In this document: positions 22,877 through 32,223 of the stretch, piece after piece
Layout of the letters: each line of letters begins with the position of its first letter
Position numbering within the stretch: position 1 is the first letter of the stretch
Made by a program: the position numbers and the translations under genes
The notes under the pieces: model-generated
Database searches by the model: none
What the model was told of the DNA's origin: nothing
The model's input: only the letters and a program-made list of their open reading frames with translations
Source: Fulvivirga sp.
Lineage (GTDB): Bacteria; Bacteroidota; Bacteroidia; Cytophagales; Cyclobacteriaceae
Assembly (NCBI GenBank): GCA_028280565.1
Contig: JANQLQ010000208.1
Location: 1-45,689 of the forward strand
Length of the DNA: 45,689 nt
Direction: 5' to 3'

Positions 22877-24694
22877 TCAAATTTTGGTCAGCTCGATCAC
22901 CCAATCACGGCCATTTTCCTTTTTGGGAGCAGACAGGTCTACTTTTTTACCCCCGGTAATTTTAAATGACCTCTTGTGAAAATTTCCAGTCCTGGGATTA
23001 AACCATTTGCCTTCAAACTCCCCGTTTACACCCACTAAATCGAGTGTTGTAGCTCCTCCAAATCGCAGATAAACTACATACTTTTCTCCTTTTTTGGCGA
23101 AGCAGTAGTCTTCGGTTGAAAGTAACTCATCGGCTGGGTCCATTTCAACGAACGGTAAAGTATTGAAATAGTCAAGCGCTATTTTACATTGATCCCAGAA
23201 AAGATCCCGGGAACGATAATCCTGGCAGGTAAGATCAGAATGATCATGCTTGTACCCAAAGTACCATTCCACGCCCCAGGCACCGGCCGTCATGGCTCCC
23301 CAGAGCGCGTTTGCTCTTGCAGTATCGTGTTTGGCATCTTCCACATCCGGGAGTAGGGAATGCTGGGCATCTCCCGGTTCATCCAGCGCAACCGCCCATT
23401 TCTTACCCGCCTTTGAAGATTTATTTCTCCATTCCAGGACAAAATCATGTACCCGGCTAAAATCTCTTTTAGTGGTTTGAAGCGAAGGCCCGGTGTATTT
23501 TGAACCCGGCACCAAAATGTCGTCATAAAGTGTTTTTGACCCGTTGTGGATCACAATGTGATGATGGTACGGATCATGAGCGTAGAAGTACTCTGCCATG
23601 GCCAGGAACTCCTGCTGAAATTGTGGTGGAGTTTTATGGTTTTTTACCCAATCCCCACTTTCTTCCCCCATGTTCCAGTTTAATGCCAGGTGATGCCCAA
23701 ACCGGGCAATTAACTCCCGGTAGTAAAGCTTTCGAAATGCTCCTACTCCGCCATTGTCAAGCAGTCCCTGGTTTTCATTTTCCTGGGTTTTAAAATGCAG
23801 GAAAATACCTAACCTTTGCACATGATCAAAAACAATTTCCCACTGATCAAGCTTTGACACATCAAAGCGATCGTAGGTATCATAATCTATATAGGGAAAT
23901 ACATTTTGATCGTCCCCCATGATGTTTAATGTAAGGAACGAAACTACATTTAGTCCTTTGGACGCCAGGTAGTTCATTGCCCCAATGATGGCTTTGCCTT
24001 TTCCTTGCTGCCACGTGGGATCACCTTCACCCCAGTCCTTCTCATGGGCTTCCCAGCTCTTTACCAAATGATCTTTATGGCCATCGTTGTGAAACGTACC
24101 ATCAAAATCAACGTACGAAAGCAAATTTTCCGGTGCATCCGGTCCCTGTTTCAGGAAGTATCCCTTTGTACCTTCAAATTGTAAATAGTGTTCCCCTACA
24201 TAAGAAAGTCTGCCTTTCGCCCTGAAATCCCTACCTGTTTTATCCGTTGCAGTTACTTCAAAAGACCCTGTAGCACCATCCATGAATTCGCCGGAAATCC
24301 CCGGGGTTGCCCGCTCACTGACCGCTACCCATCTCCCTTTTCTAAAGTCAACGCGGTATGTCCATTCTCCTGTTAAGTCCGGCGAAAAATGCGCTCTCCA
24401 GGCGTTACCGGAAGATGCGGAGGTATTCCCGGCATTCCCGTCAGCCGCAAAATATCCTGGCACCACAAAAATCTTTCCCGAGGAATGTTTGAATTCTACT
24501 GTTAACCGATAGTTGAAAAATGGATTGTAATCATCAGTCTCTGATACTTCCGGTCCTTCAAAATCCAGGGTGACCTTGTGCCACTGCTTTAGTTCACCAT
24601 GGATCCTGGCCGGTGATTGTGCCAATGCCTGGATACTCAGCAGGATGAAGGAAAGTGATATTAGCTTATTCATACTCGATGTTTTAGTTTTCAT
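22877..24694 (-). CDS. Putative glycoside hydrolase: DUF5060 domain, TIM barrel, collagen-binding-like C-terminus
   Basis: 605 aa from the first Met; a second Met at residue 8 (24673) is an equally good start and opens the signal peptide directly. An N-terminal beta-sandwich of DUF5060 type (about 30-150: G-E-L-K-Q-W-H-K-V-T, Y-F-A-A-D-G, G-E-W-T-Y-R) precedes a TIM barrel of clan GH-A type. Candidate acid/base is E344 or E345 in W-N-M-G-E-E-S and candidate nucleophile the Glu in A-L-D-E-P-G-D. The last 80 residues look like the putative collagen-binding domain found at the end of such enzymes (Y-V-V-Y-L-R-F-G-G, W-F-N-P-R-T-G). Activity of this architecture is not known to me, making it a real candidate for new chemistry. 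It ends the araB-to-GH43 operon after a 46-bp gap. Confidence 0.78.
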   Translation of the reverse strand: MKTKTSSMNKLISLSFILLSIQALAQSPARIHGELKQWHKVTLDFEGPEVSETDDYNPFFNYRLTVEFKHSSGKIFVVPGYFAADGNAGNTSASSGNAWRAHFSPDLTGEWTYRVDFRKGRWVAVSERATPGISGEFMDGATGSFEVTATDKTGRDFRAKGRLSYVGEHYLQFEGTKGYFLKQGPDAPENLLSYVDFDGTFHNDGHKDHLVKSWEAHEKDWGEGDPTWQQGKGKAIIGAMNYLASKGLNVVSFLTLNIMGDDQNVFPYIDYDTYDRFDVSKLDQWEIVFDHVQRLGIFLHFKTQENENQGLLDNGGVGAFRKLYYRELIARFGHHLALNWNMGEESGDWVKNHKTPPQFQQEFLAMAEYFYAHDPYHHHIVIHNGSKTLYDDILVPGSKYTGPSLQTTKRDFSRVHDFVLEWRNKSSKAGKKWAVALDEPGDAQHSLLPDVEDAKHDTARANALWGAMTAGAWGVEWYFGYKHDHSDLTCQDYRSRDLFWDQCKIALDYFNTLPFVEMDPADELLSTEDYCFAKKGEKYVVYLRFGGATTLDLVGVNGEFEGKWFNPRTGNFHKRSFKITGGKKVDLSAPKKENGRDWVIELTKI

Positions 24695-24740
24695 TGGGTT
24701 GCATATAATGACCTACAACAAGGCCCAGGAGGTAGTCGAT

Positions 24741-25730
24741 TTACCTCGCTAACCGGATCCGATCGCCTAAATCCTCGATCTCAAATAGTCGGGCCCGTTC
24801 AAGCTTTCCTCCATTGGGCTGATGAAGCGTGAGCATCAATTTTCCTTGCAGGGTCTTGAATATCATCCCATGCCCTCCATTTTCTGTAAACAGTGGCTCT
24901 TTAATATGCTGCCAGGGGCCATAAATGCTTCCATTTTCGCTAACCGCCTGGATCAGTGCATACCCGGCTGGGCCGAACGTGGACCAGATCATGACCAACT
25001 TCCCCGTCTTTGTTTTAAATACAAAGTTACCGTCCGTAACGTACCCGTGATGTTTGGATCCCCTATCCCTGAGGCTGACTGCCCATGGAATGTCTGTTGT
25101 ACCGAATAGCTGGATAGGCGTGGAAATCGCTTCGGAAAGATCGCCTGAAAGTTTCACCACGTCGATAGTGCCCTCTTTAATTTGCGCCCATTCATGGCAA
25201 AATACCATGTAGGGTTGTTCATCCTCCACCCACAACGAACCATCCAGCGACATCCATTCGGGTGGGGTTTGTGTGCCTTTCGAAATGGTTTTAAAGGGTC
25301 CCAAAGGGCTTTTTGATCTCAAGACCTGGGTCCCTCTTTTCCATTGGGGGGCCGTACTTCTTCCGGGGTAATCCAGCGTGTCATAGCTGGTGAAGGTTAC
25401 AAATAAATAGTAGTCACCCCTATATTCATGCACCTCTGGCGCCCACACCGATTTTCTGCCCCAGAAATCTTCCGGCGCCTCAAAAACAGGCGTTGGACCC
25501 GACCATTTCTTCAAATCCTTACTTTGATAGACCTCCACACCCACTTCTCCAGGTGTGCTGTTCAGCCTGTTTTGCATTTGGGCATAGAGATAGTAAGTCT
25601 TGCTTTCTTTGTCCACCAGGATAAACGGGTCCCTGATCCTGATATCACTCAAATCGACCAATCCCTGTGCCATAGCAGGTAATCGCCCTACTAACATGAT
25701 CAAAAAAAGAAGGTAGAAAGCTCTTTTCAT
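24741..25730 (-). CDS. GH43-family glycosidase, secreted
   Basis: 329 aa, signal peptide 1-21 (ends A-M-A-Q). Compact single-domain propeller: base D34 (I-R-I-R-D-P-F-I-L), W-A-P-E-V-H, S-L-D-G-S-L-W as pKa-modulator region, and V-T-D-G-N-F-V-F near the position where the general acid is expected. The usual [SG]-E-[AGS]-P acid motif is not obvious, so the acid residue is uncertain. Its ATG overlaps the symporter stop by one base (TAATG), so it is co-translated with the symporter and the ara genes. This direct link to L-arabinose uptake and catabolism is the best contextual argument in the window that its GH43s release L-arabinose. Confidence 0.84.
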   Translation of the reverse strand: MKRAFYLLFLIMLVGRLPAMAQGLVDLSDIRIRDPFILVDKESKTYYLYAQMQNRLNSTPGEVGVEVYQSKDLKKWSGPTPVFEAPEDFWGRKSVWAPEVHEYRGDYYLFVTFTSYDTLDYPGRSTAPQWKRGTQVLRSKSPLGPFKTISKGTQTPPEWMSLDGSLWVEDEQPYMVFCHEWAQIKEGTIDVVKLSGDLSEAISTPIQLFGTTDIPWAVSLRDRGSKHHGYVTDGNFVFKTKTGKLVMIWSTFGPAGYALIQAVSENGSIYGPWQHIKEPLFTENGGHGMIFKTLQGKLMLTLHQPNGGKLERARLFEIEDLGDRIRLAR

Positions 25731-27562
25731 TACATCCAGAATATTGAATATAAAGTCACTATAATCACGAGTATCCCGATGGCGCCTATGTTAAAGGCAC
25801 GATTTGTTATAAAAATTTCGGACTTCACTACGATAGCTTTAGCATCTTGAACTTCCATGGTGGCATTGGTATAAATGACAATGCCAAGCATAAGGAATAA
25901 TGTACCCAACACGAAAATTGCTTCAAAACCAAAATCTGCCAGTGGAGCGGAAAGGAAAACACCACAAAGCAATAAAAGTATACCTATTCCAAGCAATAAA
26001 TAGCCGGACCTAAGCATTTTCTTCTTTTTAGCCCCGTCTATCACCGGGCTTGCCACTTTTCCACCTTTATCGAGAAAGCTGATGGTTAGCGCTACAATAC
26101 ATAAAATCATAAACACATATCCCATCCTGAGAATAAACGGGGTACCGGGTAGGGTCAAATAGAAAAACACCCCGGTGGGTAAAGTCAGGATAGCGGTGTA
26201 AAGGGCTGCTTTATTGGTGATCTGCTTCCAGAACAAGCCCAGCCCAAAGACCACAACTACACCCGGGTATACAAAACCTGTTACCATTTGGATGTATTGA
26301 AAGACCTGGTCTAACGTCTTTAATGCCGGGGCGACAACAATGGCAATCAGCATAGCCACTACCGCAATGGTTCTCCCAGAACGGATCAATTCTTTATCAT
26401 TCGCATTCGGACGAATATAGGCTTTGTAGATGTCCATGGTAAATACGGTGGAGGTACTGTTGATCATGGAAGCTAAAGATGACACTACTGCCGCTACTAA
26501 CGCCGCAAAAGCCAACCCCCTTACTCCGACCGGCACGAAATTTTGAAGAAGCCATGGATATGCCTCGTCCGACTTTGTGATCTCTCCAACGGTATCGGCG
26601 GCGAATCCAGGGTTATTGGAAATGACGTACGCGGTAATCCCCGGGATCACTACCAATAATGGGATGAGTATTTTCAAGTACCCAGCGAAAATCAATCCTT
26701 TCTTTGCCTCTTGCAGTGTTTTACCCGCCAACCCTTTTTGGATGATATACTGGTTAAATCCCCAATATCCCAAATTGATGAGCCACATAGACCCCAGTAT
26801 AACTGCGAGTCCCGGAAGGTCATTGTAGGCATCTTTCATACTACCTTCTCCGCCAGGAATGGACATGGCTCCTTTTGAGACGATCATGGAAAAATGATCT
26901 CTTGCCCCTTCATAGATATGACCCAACCCTTTTAAAACGTCTCCCCCTCCTACAACACTTAACGAGATAAACGTAGTGACCAGTCCGCCCCCAATTAGAA
27001 AGGTAACCTGGATAACATCCGTCCAGGCGACGGAAGATAACCCACCATAGATGGAATAAATGCCGGAAAATAGGAGCAATCCTATGATTCCATAAAGGAG
27101 CGGAACGCCCATGATCTTTTCCATAGCCAAGGCCCCAAGGTAACTCACCGAAGTCAGGTTGACAAAAATGTATACGAGGATCCAAAAGCCCGCAAACAGT
27201 GAACCCACCAAACGGCTAAACCGGTCATTCACAAATTGAGGCATGGTATAGATCTTTTTCTCCAGGAAAATTGGCAGGAAGTACTTGGCCACCAAAATCA
27301 ATGCTACCGCTGCTATCCACTCATAGGCGGCAATTCCCAAACCGATGGCATATCCTGAACCAGACATGGCAATAAAATGCTCGGCAGAAATATTGGCTGC
27401 AATCAGTGAAGCACCAATCGCCCACCACGTGAGGGAATTACTGGCCAAGAAATAATCGTTTGCTGTTTTGTCCTTTTTCCTGTTAGACACATAAAGCCCT
27501 ATAAAGAGAATGATCAAACAATAAATGGCAAAAACTATATAGTCAAGAGTAGAAAATCCCAT
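25730..27562 (-). CDS. Sodium:solute symporter (SSS/SLC5 family), probable sugar transporter
   Basis: 610 aa integral inner-membrane protein with about 14 hydrophobic helices. The SGLT-like first segment (L-D-Y-I-V-F-A-I-Y), the S-L-T-W-W-A-I-G-A-S-L-I-A-A-N-I-S-A-E-H signature in the first helices and G-G-L-S-S-V-A-W-T-D-V-I-Q place it with vSGLT-type sugar/Na+ symporters. In Bacteroidota arabinose loci an SSS symporter next to araA commonly imports the pentose, and its position between araA and a GH43 supports L-arabinose (or a small arabinoside) as substrate. It lies 149 bp after araA, the only sizeable gap in the operon, and that gap contains a lipoprotein-leader relic. Confidence 0.92.
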   Translation of the reverse strand: MGFSTLDYIVFAIYCLIILFIGLYVSNRKKDKTANDYFLASNSLTWWAIGASLIAANISAEHFIAMSGSGYAIGLGIAAYEWIAAVALILVAKYFLPIFLEKKIYTMPQFVNDRFSRLVGSLFAGFWILVYIFVNLTSVSYLGALAMEKIMGVPLLYGIIGLLLFSGIYSIYGGLSSVAWTDVIQVTFLIGGGLVTTFISLSVVGGGDVLKGLGHIYEGARDHFSMIVSKGAMSIPGGEGSMKDAYNDLPGLAVILGSMWLINLGYWGFNQYIIQKGLAGKTLQEAKKGLIFAGYLKILIPLLVVIPGITAYVISNNPGFAADTVGEITKSDEAYPWLLQNFVPVGVRGLAFAALVAAVVSSLASMINSTSTVFTMDIYKAYIRPNANDKELIRSGRTIAVVAMLIAIVVAPALKTLDQVFQYIQMVTGFVYPGVVVVFGLGLFWKQITNKAALYTAILTLPTGVFFYLTLPGTPFILRMGYVFMILCIVALTISFLDKGGKVASPVIDGAKKKKMLRSGYLLLGIGILLLLCGVFLSAPLADFGFEAIFVLGTLFLMLGIVIYTNATMEVQDAKAIVVKSEIFITNRAFNIGAIGILVIIVTLYSIFWM

Positions 27563-27643
27563 ATATCAATGATTAGTAGTTACGGTTTGATGTAATGTTT
27601 GAATGTGATCCATGTTGGCTGCCATCTTATTTTAGGGGGAAAA

Positions 27644-27712
27644 TCATATATCTCCTGGTCGGGGACTACACGATAACAATGCCATAACGGTCAACAGTGA
27701 TAAACTCTTCAT
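27644..27712 (-). pseudogene. Bare lipoprotein signal peptide after araA (gene relic)
   Basis: 22 codons. The ATG (27710-27712) overlaps the araA stop by one base (TAATG). The product starts M-K-S-L-S-L-L, has a hydrophobic core and a lipobox L-L-S-C at Cys15, then ends seven residues later at TGA (27644-27646). That is a full lipoprotein leader with no body, so it looks like the surviving 5' end of a deleted gene. Bacteroidota arabinose operons often carry an aldose 1-epimerase or another exported protein at this place (context inference). A genuine tiny lipopeptide is the alternative. Confidence 0.5.
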
Positions 27713-29211
27713 TACATTTTATTTTGAAACAAGTGGTAGTACACTTCATTCCATTGTATGGCTTGCTTAAAGTCACGGACTTTTGTCTCGTTGTCAATGA
27801 CCAGCAATTCTATTTCCGCTATTTCAGCCAGGTCTTCGAAGAAAGAGGTATCCAGGGCCTTGCTGAATACGGTGTGATGTGCTCCCCCTGCTAAAATCCA
27901 TGTGTGTGCAGCAATAGTAAGGTTTGGTTTTGCCTCCCAAAGCACCCGCGCCACTGGTAATTTCGGAAGCTCATTTTCGGGAGATACTGCCTCTACTTCA
28001 TTGACCAGTAACCTGAATCTATTGCCCATGTCTATTAAAGAGGCATTGATCGCCGGGCCTCCATCCACATCAAATACCAGTCGTGCGGGATCTTCCTTCC
28101 CCCCGATCCCAAGCGGATGTACTTCACACCTTGGCTTGTTGTTGGCAATAGTCGGGCATATCTCCAGCATATGTGAGCCTAATACCCTCGCTCCGTTCGG
28201 GTTAAAATCATAGGTGTAATCTTCCATAAAAGAAGTACCTCCTTCCAACCCCACATCCATGACCTTGACTGCTCTCAGCAGGGCCGCCGTTTTCCAATCT
28301 CCTTCTGCTCCGAAACCATATCCCTCTGCCATCAATCTTTGAACAGCAATTCCCGGGAGCTGCCGCAAACCATAGAGATTTTCGAAAGTATCTGTGAAAG
28401 CAGTAAATCCTCCATCTTGCAGGAAAGCCCGAAGCCCCAACTCAATCCGTGCGGCTTCTTTGATCGATTCATCTTTTGGAGTTACTTGCTCGAAAGTATA
28501 TTCCTGCTCGTAGACCTGGATCAATTGGTTGATCTCGGCATCTGTTACCGCACCTACAAACTTTGCCACATCTCCCAGCCCATACCCGTTGACCGAAAAT
28601 CCAAATCTCATTTGTGCTTCTACCTTATCTCCTTCGGTAACCGCCACCTCTCGCATATTATCTCCTATCCGGGCTACTTTCGTGCGCTGCAGCTCATGCC
28701 AACCAACGGCTACCCGGGTCCATTTTCCGAGCTTTTCCTGCAGGCTTTTCTCCTGCCAGTGCCCTACAATAACTTTTCGTTGTTTTCTCAACCTACTGGC
28801 CATAAATCCAAATTCCCGGCCTCCATGGGCAGATTGATTTTCATTCATAAAATCCATGTCAATTTCTGACCACGGGATTTCCGTATTGTATTGGGTATGT
28901 AAGTGCGCAAGCGGTTTCTTAAAATTCTTCAAGCCTGCGATCCACATTTTAGCCGGGGAAAAAGTATGCATCCATACGACTACACCCACACATCGGTCAT
29001 CTTGGTTGGCTTGCTGGAGTACCTGGTAGATCTCACCAGGCGTAGTAACTAATGCTTTGTAGTTAAAATCTACAGGTATGTGGGGACTGCTATTCAGCCC
29101 AGAAGCAATTTCTTTGGCATGTTTGGCTACACTTTTCAGCGTTTCTTCACCATAGAGGTGCTGACTTCCAGTGATCATCCATACCTGGTATTGATTGAGA
29201 TTTATGTTCAT
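27712..29211 (-). CDS. araA: L-arabinose isomerase
   Basis: 499 aa, the standard length. Converts L-arabinose to L-ribulose in the cytosol (EC 5.3.1.4) with Mn2+. All metal-site and catalytic motifs of the E. coli enzyme are present: G-A-E-G-D-W-K (E306 equivalent), F-M-E-D-Y-T-Y (E333), G-S-H-M-L-E (H350) and A-H-H-T-V-F-S (H450). The N-terminus has the typical [12 protein letters not shown]. Its start overlaps the upstream HAD gene by 4 bp. It is the third enzyme gene of the operon although it performs the first reaction. Assignment is firm. Confidence 0.98.
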   Translation of the reverse strand: MNINLNQYQVWMITGSQHLYGEETLKSVAKHAKEIASGLNSSPHIPVDFNYKALVTTPGEIYQVLQQANQDDRCVGVVVWMHTFSPAKMWIAGLKNFKKPLAHLHTQYNTEIPWSEIDMDFMNENQSAHGGREFGFMASRLRKQRKVIVGHWQEKSLQEKLGKWTRVAVGWHELQRTKVARIGDNMREVAVTEGDKVEAQMRFGFSVNGYGLGDVAKFVGAVTDAEINQLIQVYEQEYTFEQVTPKDESIKEAARIELGLRAFLQDGGFTAFTDTFENLYGLRQLPGIAVQRLMAEGYGFGAEGDWKTAALLRAVKVMDVGLEGGTSFMEDYTYDFNPNGARVLGSHMLEICPTIANNKPRCEVHPLGIGGKEDPARLVFDVDGGPAINASLIDMGNRFRLLVNEVEAVSPENELPKLPVARVLWEAKPNLTIAAHTWILAGGAHHTVFSKALDTSFFEDLAEIAEIELLVIDNETKVRDFKQAIQWNEVYYHLFQNKM

Positions 29212-29867
29212 CGGTGGTTGAATTTTAGTAGCTGGCTGATTGAGAATTGATCATAATTTTTTATAAATCGGGTGATTCCCGGTATATCGTTGAAATCGCT
29301 TTCCTCATGCGTGGTAGTAACAATCACCAAAGGGCATCCTGCTGAAGAAGCCGAGATAGCGCCGGTTGGAGAGTCTTCAAACACGAGGCAATCTTTTGGG
29401 TCCAGGCTTAACTGGTCCGCGGTTTTTAAATATATCTCGGGATCCGGCTTGCCTTTTTCCACATCCCCGGCACTTAGAATAGCACTGAAAAAGTGCCTGA
29501 TGCCCAGGTTATCGACCACGAAATCTACGTTTTCCGGGGGTGCGGCGGATGCAATAGCGAGTGGAAGGCCTGGTGGACGAGATTCTTTTAAAAACCTGTC
29601 TAGCCCCGGTATGAGCTCAAGTCGATCAAGAAAGATCCGCCGGTATGCTTCTTCTTTCTCAGCAGATATCTTTCTTCTTTCCCCTAGGGAAAAACGGTCT
29701 CCAAACAATCTTTCGAGTATTTCTTCATTGATACCATGTACTTTTTCTTTGACTTCACTTAGCGATAGCGAAAGCCCCAACTCTTTCAGCTTCGATTGCC
29801 AGGCCCTGTGATGGACCATCATATTGTCCACCATGGTCCCATCAAGATCAAAGATCAGGCCCCTCAT
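29208..29867 (-). CDS. HAD-superfamily phosphatase / beta-phosphoglucomutase-like
   Basis: 219 aa. Motif [10 protein letters not shown] (nucleophile D7 and D9 region), a helical cap domain, motif II Ser/Ala-rich I-A-S-A-A-P, the lysine in K-G-K-P-D-P-E and motif IV E-D-S-P-T-G. This is subfamily I, like beta-phosphoglucomutase and sugar phosphatases. It is translationally coupled (4-bp overlaps) between araD and araA, so it should act on a sugar phosphate of the L-arabinose route. It may hydrolyse excess L-ribulose-5-phosphate or a side product (metabolite repair). The classical araBAD set does not include it. Mutase activity cannot be excluded. Confidence 0.9.
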   Translation of the reverse strand: MRGLIFDLDGTMVDNMMVHHRAWQSKLKELGLSLSLSEVKEKVHGINEEILERLFGDRFSLGERRKISAEKEEAYRRIFLDRLELIPGLDRFLKESRPPGLPLAIASAAPPENVDFVVDNLGIRHFFSAILSAGDVEKGKPDPEIYLKTADQLSLDPKDCLVFEDSPTGAISASSAGCPLVIVTTTHEESDFNDIPGITRFIKNYDQFSISQLLKFNHR

Positions 29868-30565
29868 GATTGTCCGTAGTAAGCATCCTTACCGTGTTTT
29901 CTTTGGTAATGTTTTTGAATAAGGCTTTCTTTCAGCCGGGGAGATTGTGGATTAACCTGCTCGGTCAGGAGTGCCATCTCGGCAATTGTTTCCAATACTT
30001 TACTATTGTATACCGCCTTTTCGGCAGTTTTTCCCCACGTAAAGGGTCCGTGATTCCCGATCAGCACCATTTCAACTTCGCGATGATCAATTTTCTTCGC
30101 CTTAAAGCAGTCCATAATTTGTTGTCCCGTCATGTGTTCATAGTCTCCTTTGATCAGCTCATCTTTCATGGGAGGAGCGCAAGGAATATCTTCCGTGAGA
30201 TGATCAGCATGAGTAGTTCCATAAACAGGAATATCACGTTGTGCCTGTGCCCAGGCTACCGAATAGGTGGCATGTGTATGAGCGATGCCACCTATTGATT
30301 CCCAGTGTTTATAAAGAAATGCATGTGTTTTAGTATCAGACGAGGGCCTCATCGAGCCTTCGATGATTTCATTTTCAAAATTGACGATTACAATATCTGC
30401 TGGCTTCAGTATTTCGTAAGGCACTCCACTGGGTTTGATCGCAAAAACTGAATGTGCACGGTCCACTGCACTTACATTCCCGAAGGTGTATACCACCAAC
30501 CCCAGGCCGGGAAGCTGCATGTTGGCCTCATAGCACTCCTCTTTAAGGTTTTTATACTGGCTCAT
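29864..30565 (-). CDS. araD: L-ribulose-5-phosphate 4-epimerase
   Basis: 233 aa class II aldolase/adducin-fold enzyme that turns L-ribulose-5-phosphate into D-xylulose-5-phosphate (EC 5.1.3.4), feeding the pentose phosphate pathway. Zn2+ ligands are seen in I-A-H-T-H-A-T-Y and I-G-N-H-G-P-F-T-W-G. The G-N-V-S substrate loop, K-P-S-G-V and T-H-A-D-H-L follow the E. coli AraD pattern. Length is standard. It overlaps araB upstream and the HAD gene downstream by 4 bp each. Confidence 0.97.
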   Translation of the reverse strand: MSQYKNLKEECYEANMQLPGLGLVVYTFGNVSAVDRAHSVFAIKPSGVPYEILKPADIVIVNFENEIIEGSMRPSSDTKTHAFLYKHWESIGGIAHTHATYSVAWAQAQRDIPVYGTTHADHLTEDIPCAPPMKDELIKGDYEHMTGQQIMDCFKAKKIDHREVEMVLIGNHGPFTWGKTAEKAVYNSKVLETIAEMALLTEQVNPQSPRLKESLIQKHYQRKHGKDAYYGQS

Positions 30566-32223
30566 ACATTTCCATTCATGGTAGACTCAACATAATTACC
30601 CAATGACAGGTAGCTCTTGTATCGTTGTATGTAGTGCAATACCTTACCCCGCTCCGGTTCATAGATTTTTTCAAAACCATTACCCATTTTTTTCATAGCG
30701 ATCTCGATGTTTTCATGAATTCCTGCTGCCACCGATGCATACATGGCGGCTCCTAATGCGGGTGCCTGTTCGGATACTGCGATCTTGATCGGCATATTCA
30801 ATACATTGGCAAGGGTTTGCATAATGAAGGCCGATTTTTTTGCTACTCCACCAATACCAACTACGGATTTGATCTCAACTCCTTCGTCCTCGAACCGATC
30901 TACAATGGCCTTTGACCCATAGCATATGGCCTCTACCAAAGCTTTGAATATTTGAGGTGCCCCGGATCCGAGGCTTAGATTCAGCATGGCCGCTTCCAGG
31001 TTTTGATTGGCATCCGGGGTACGTCTGCCGTTGATCCAGTCCAAGGCCAGTACATCATGATCATGATCGGGCAATTGTTCCGCAGCCTCTGAAAGTCCCT
31101 GGATGATTGATTCCTTTAGCTTATGTTTTTGATCCTGGGGCAATACATCATCTTGCAATTGATCTATGGGCCAGGATACCAACTCCCTGAACCAGGCCAA
31201 AACATCTCCAAAAGCAGACTGACCCGCTTCCAGCCCAATCATACCCGGGAGAACCGAACCATCGACCTGCCCACAGATACCTTTTACGGTGCTATCACCT
31301 ACCACACTTCCGGGAGAGACAATAATATCGCAGGTAGAAGTACCCATGACCCGGACCAAGGTAAACTCTTCTACCTCGGCACCTACTGCCCCGGCATGGG
31401 CATCGAATGTGCCTACAGAAACCTTGACGTCAGTCGATAGTCCTAGTCGCTCCGCCCATTCGGCATTCAAGGTCCCAGCAGGTACATCGGAGGTAAATGT
31501 ATTTTCGTACAAATGCTTCTTCACTTTTGGGAGATAGGGATCGAGCTGCTCCAAAAAAGGATCTCCCGGCAGTCCGCCCCACGACTCGTGCCACATCGCT
31601 TTATGCCCAGCAGCGCACCGGCTTCTTTTGAATTCAGCAAGATTGTTGTTTCCAACAAGCATATATGTCATCAAATCGCAATGCTCCATCCACGAATGAG
31701 CATTTTCTTTCACTTCCTTATCATTCCTGGCGATATGAAGAATTTTAGCCCAAAACCATTCCGAGGAATAAATTCCTCCTTCATACTTTGTAAAGTCTTC
31801 TCCTCCCCAGCTCCTGGCAAGGCGATTGATCTCTTCGGCCTCTTCTATTGCCGTGTGATCTTTCCAAAGCACCAGCATAGCATTTGGGTTCTCTTCAAAC
31901 CCAGGTTTTAGGCAGAGTGGGGTACCCGTTTCATCTACGGCTATTGGCGATGAGCCTGTCGTATCTATACAGATCCCCTTGACCTGGCCTATATCTACAC
32001 CTTTGCTGCGGATCACTTCGATAATGGTGTTTTCCAGGCCTTCTATATGATCTAAAGTGTGCTGTCGAAACTGGTTTACACCTGGGTTACAATATTTACC
32101 CGCATTCCATCTTTGATAGTGATGTACGTGGGTGGCCAGGGTGTTGCCATTCGAACAATCGACAAGAAGTGCCCTGACCGAATCGGTACCATAGTCTATA
32201 CCAATTGTATATTCCTTGCTCAT
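30562..32223 (-). CDS. araB: Ribulokinase (L-ribulokinase), FGGY family
   Basis: 553 aa. Phosphorylates L-ribulose with ATP (EC 2.7.1.16). The N-terminal phosphate-binding G-I-D-Y-G-T-D-S-V-R, then W-K-D-H-T-A, the F-D-A-H-A-G-A-V-G segment, and the ATP site G-T-S-T-C / G-I-G-G-V-A-K-K-S fit AraB of the FGGY kinases; length matches. It is the first gene of the operon araB-araD-HAD-araA-symporter-GH43. A 9-bp inverted repeat directly abuts its start codon. No AraR/Nudix-type or AraC-type regulator gene is next to it. Confidence 0.96.
   Translation of the reverse strand: MSKEYTIGIDYGTDSVRALLVDCSNGNTLATHVHHYQRWNAGKYCNPGVNQFRQHTLDHIEGLENTIIEVIRSKGVDIGQVKGICIDTTGSSPIAVDETGTPLCLKPGFEENPNAMLVLWKDHTAIEEAEEINRLARSWGGEDFTKYEGGIYSSEWFWAKILHIARNDKEVKENAHSWMEHCDLMTYMLVGNNNLAEFKRSRCAAGHKAMWHESWGGLPGDPFLEQLDPYLPKVKKHLYENTFTSDVPAGTLNAEWAERLGLSTDVKVSVGTFDAHAGAVGAEVEEFTLVRVMGTSTCDIIVSPGSVVGDSTVKGICGQVDGSVLPGMIGLEAGQSAFGDVLAWFRELVSWPIDQLQDDVLPQDQKHKLKESIIQGLSEAAEQLPDHDHDVLALDWINGRRTPDANQNLEAAMLNLSLGSGAPQIFKALVEAICYGSKAIVDRFEDEGVEIKSVVGIGGVAKKSAFIMQTLANVLNMPIKIAVSEQAPALGAAMYASVAAGIHENIEIAMKKMGNGFEKIYEPERGKVLHYIQRYKSYLSLGNYVESTMNGNV

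Noticed and set aside
28339-28869. A 176-codon plus-strand frame opposite araA
   Set aside because: araA is certain from its active-site motifs; the opposite frame is a codon-bias shadow.
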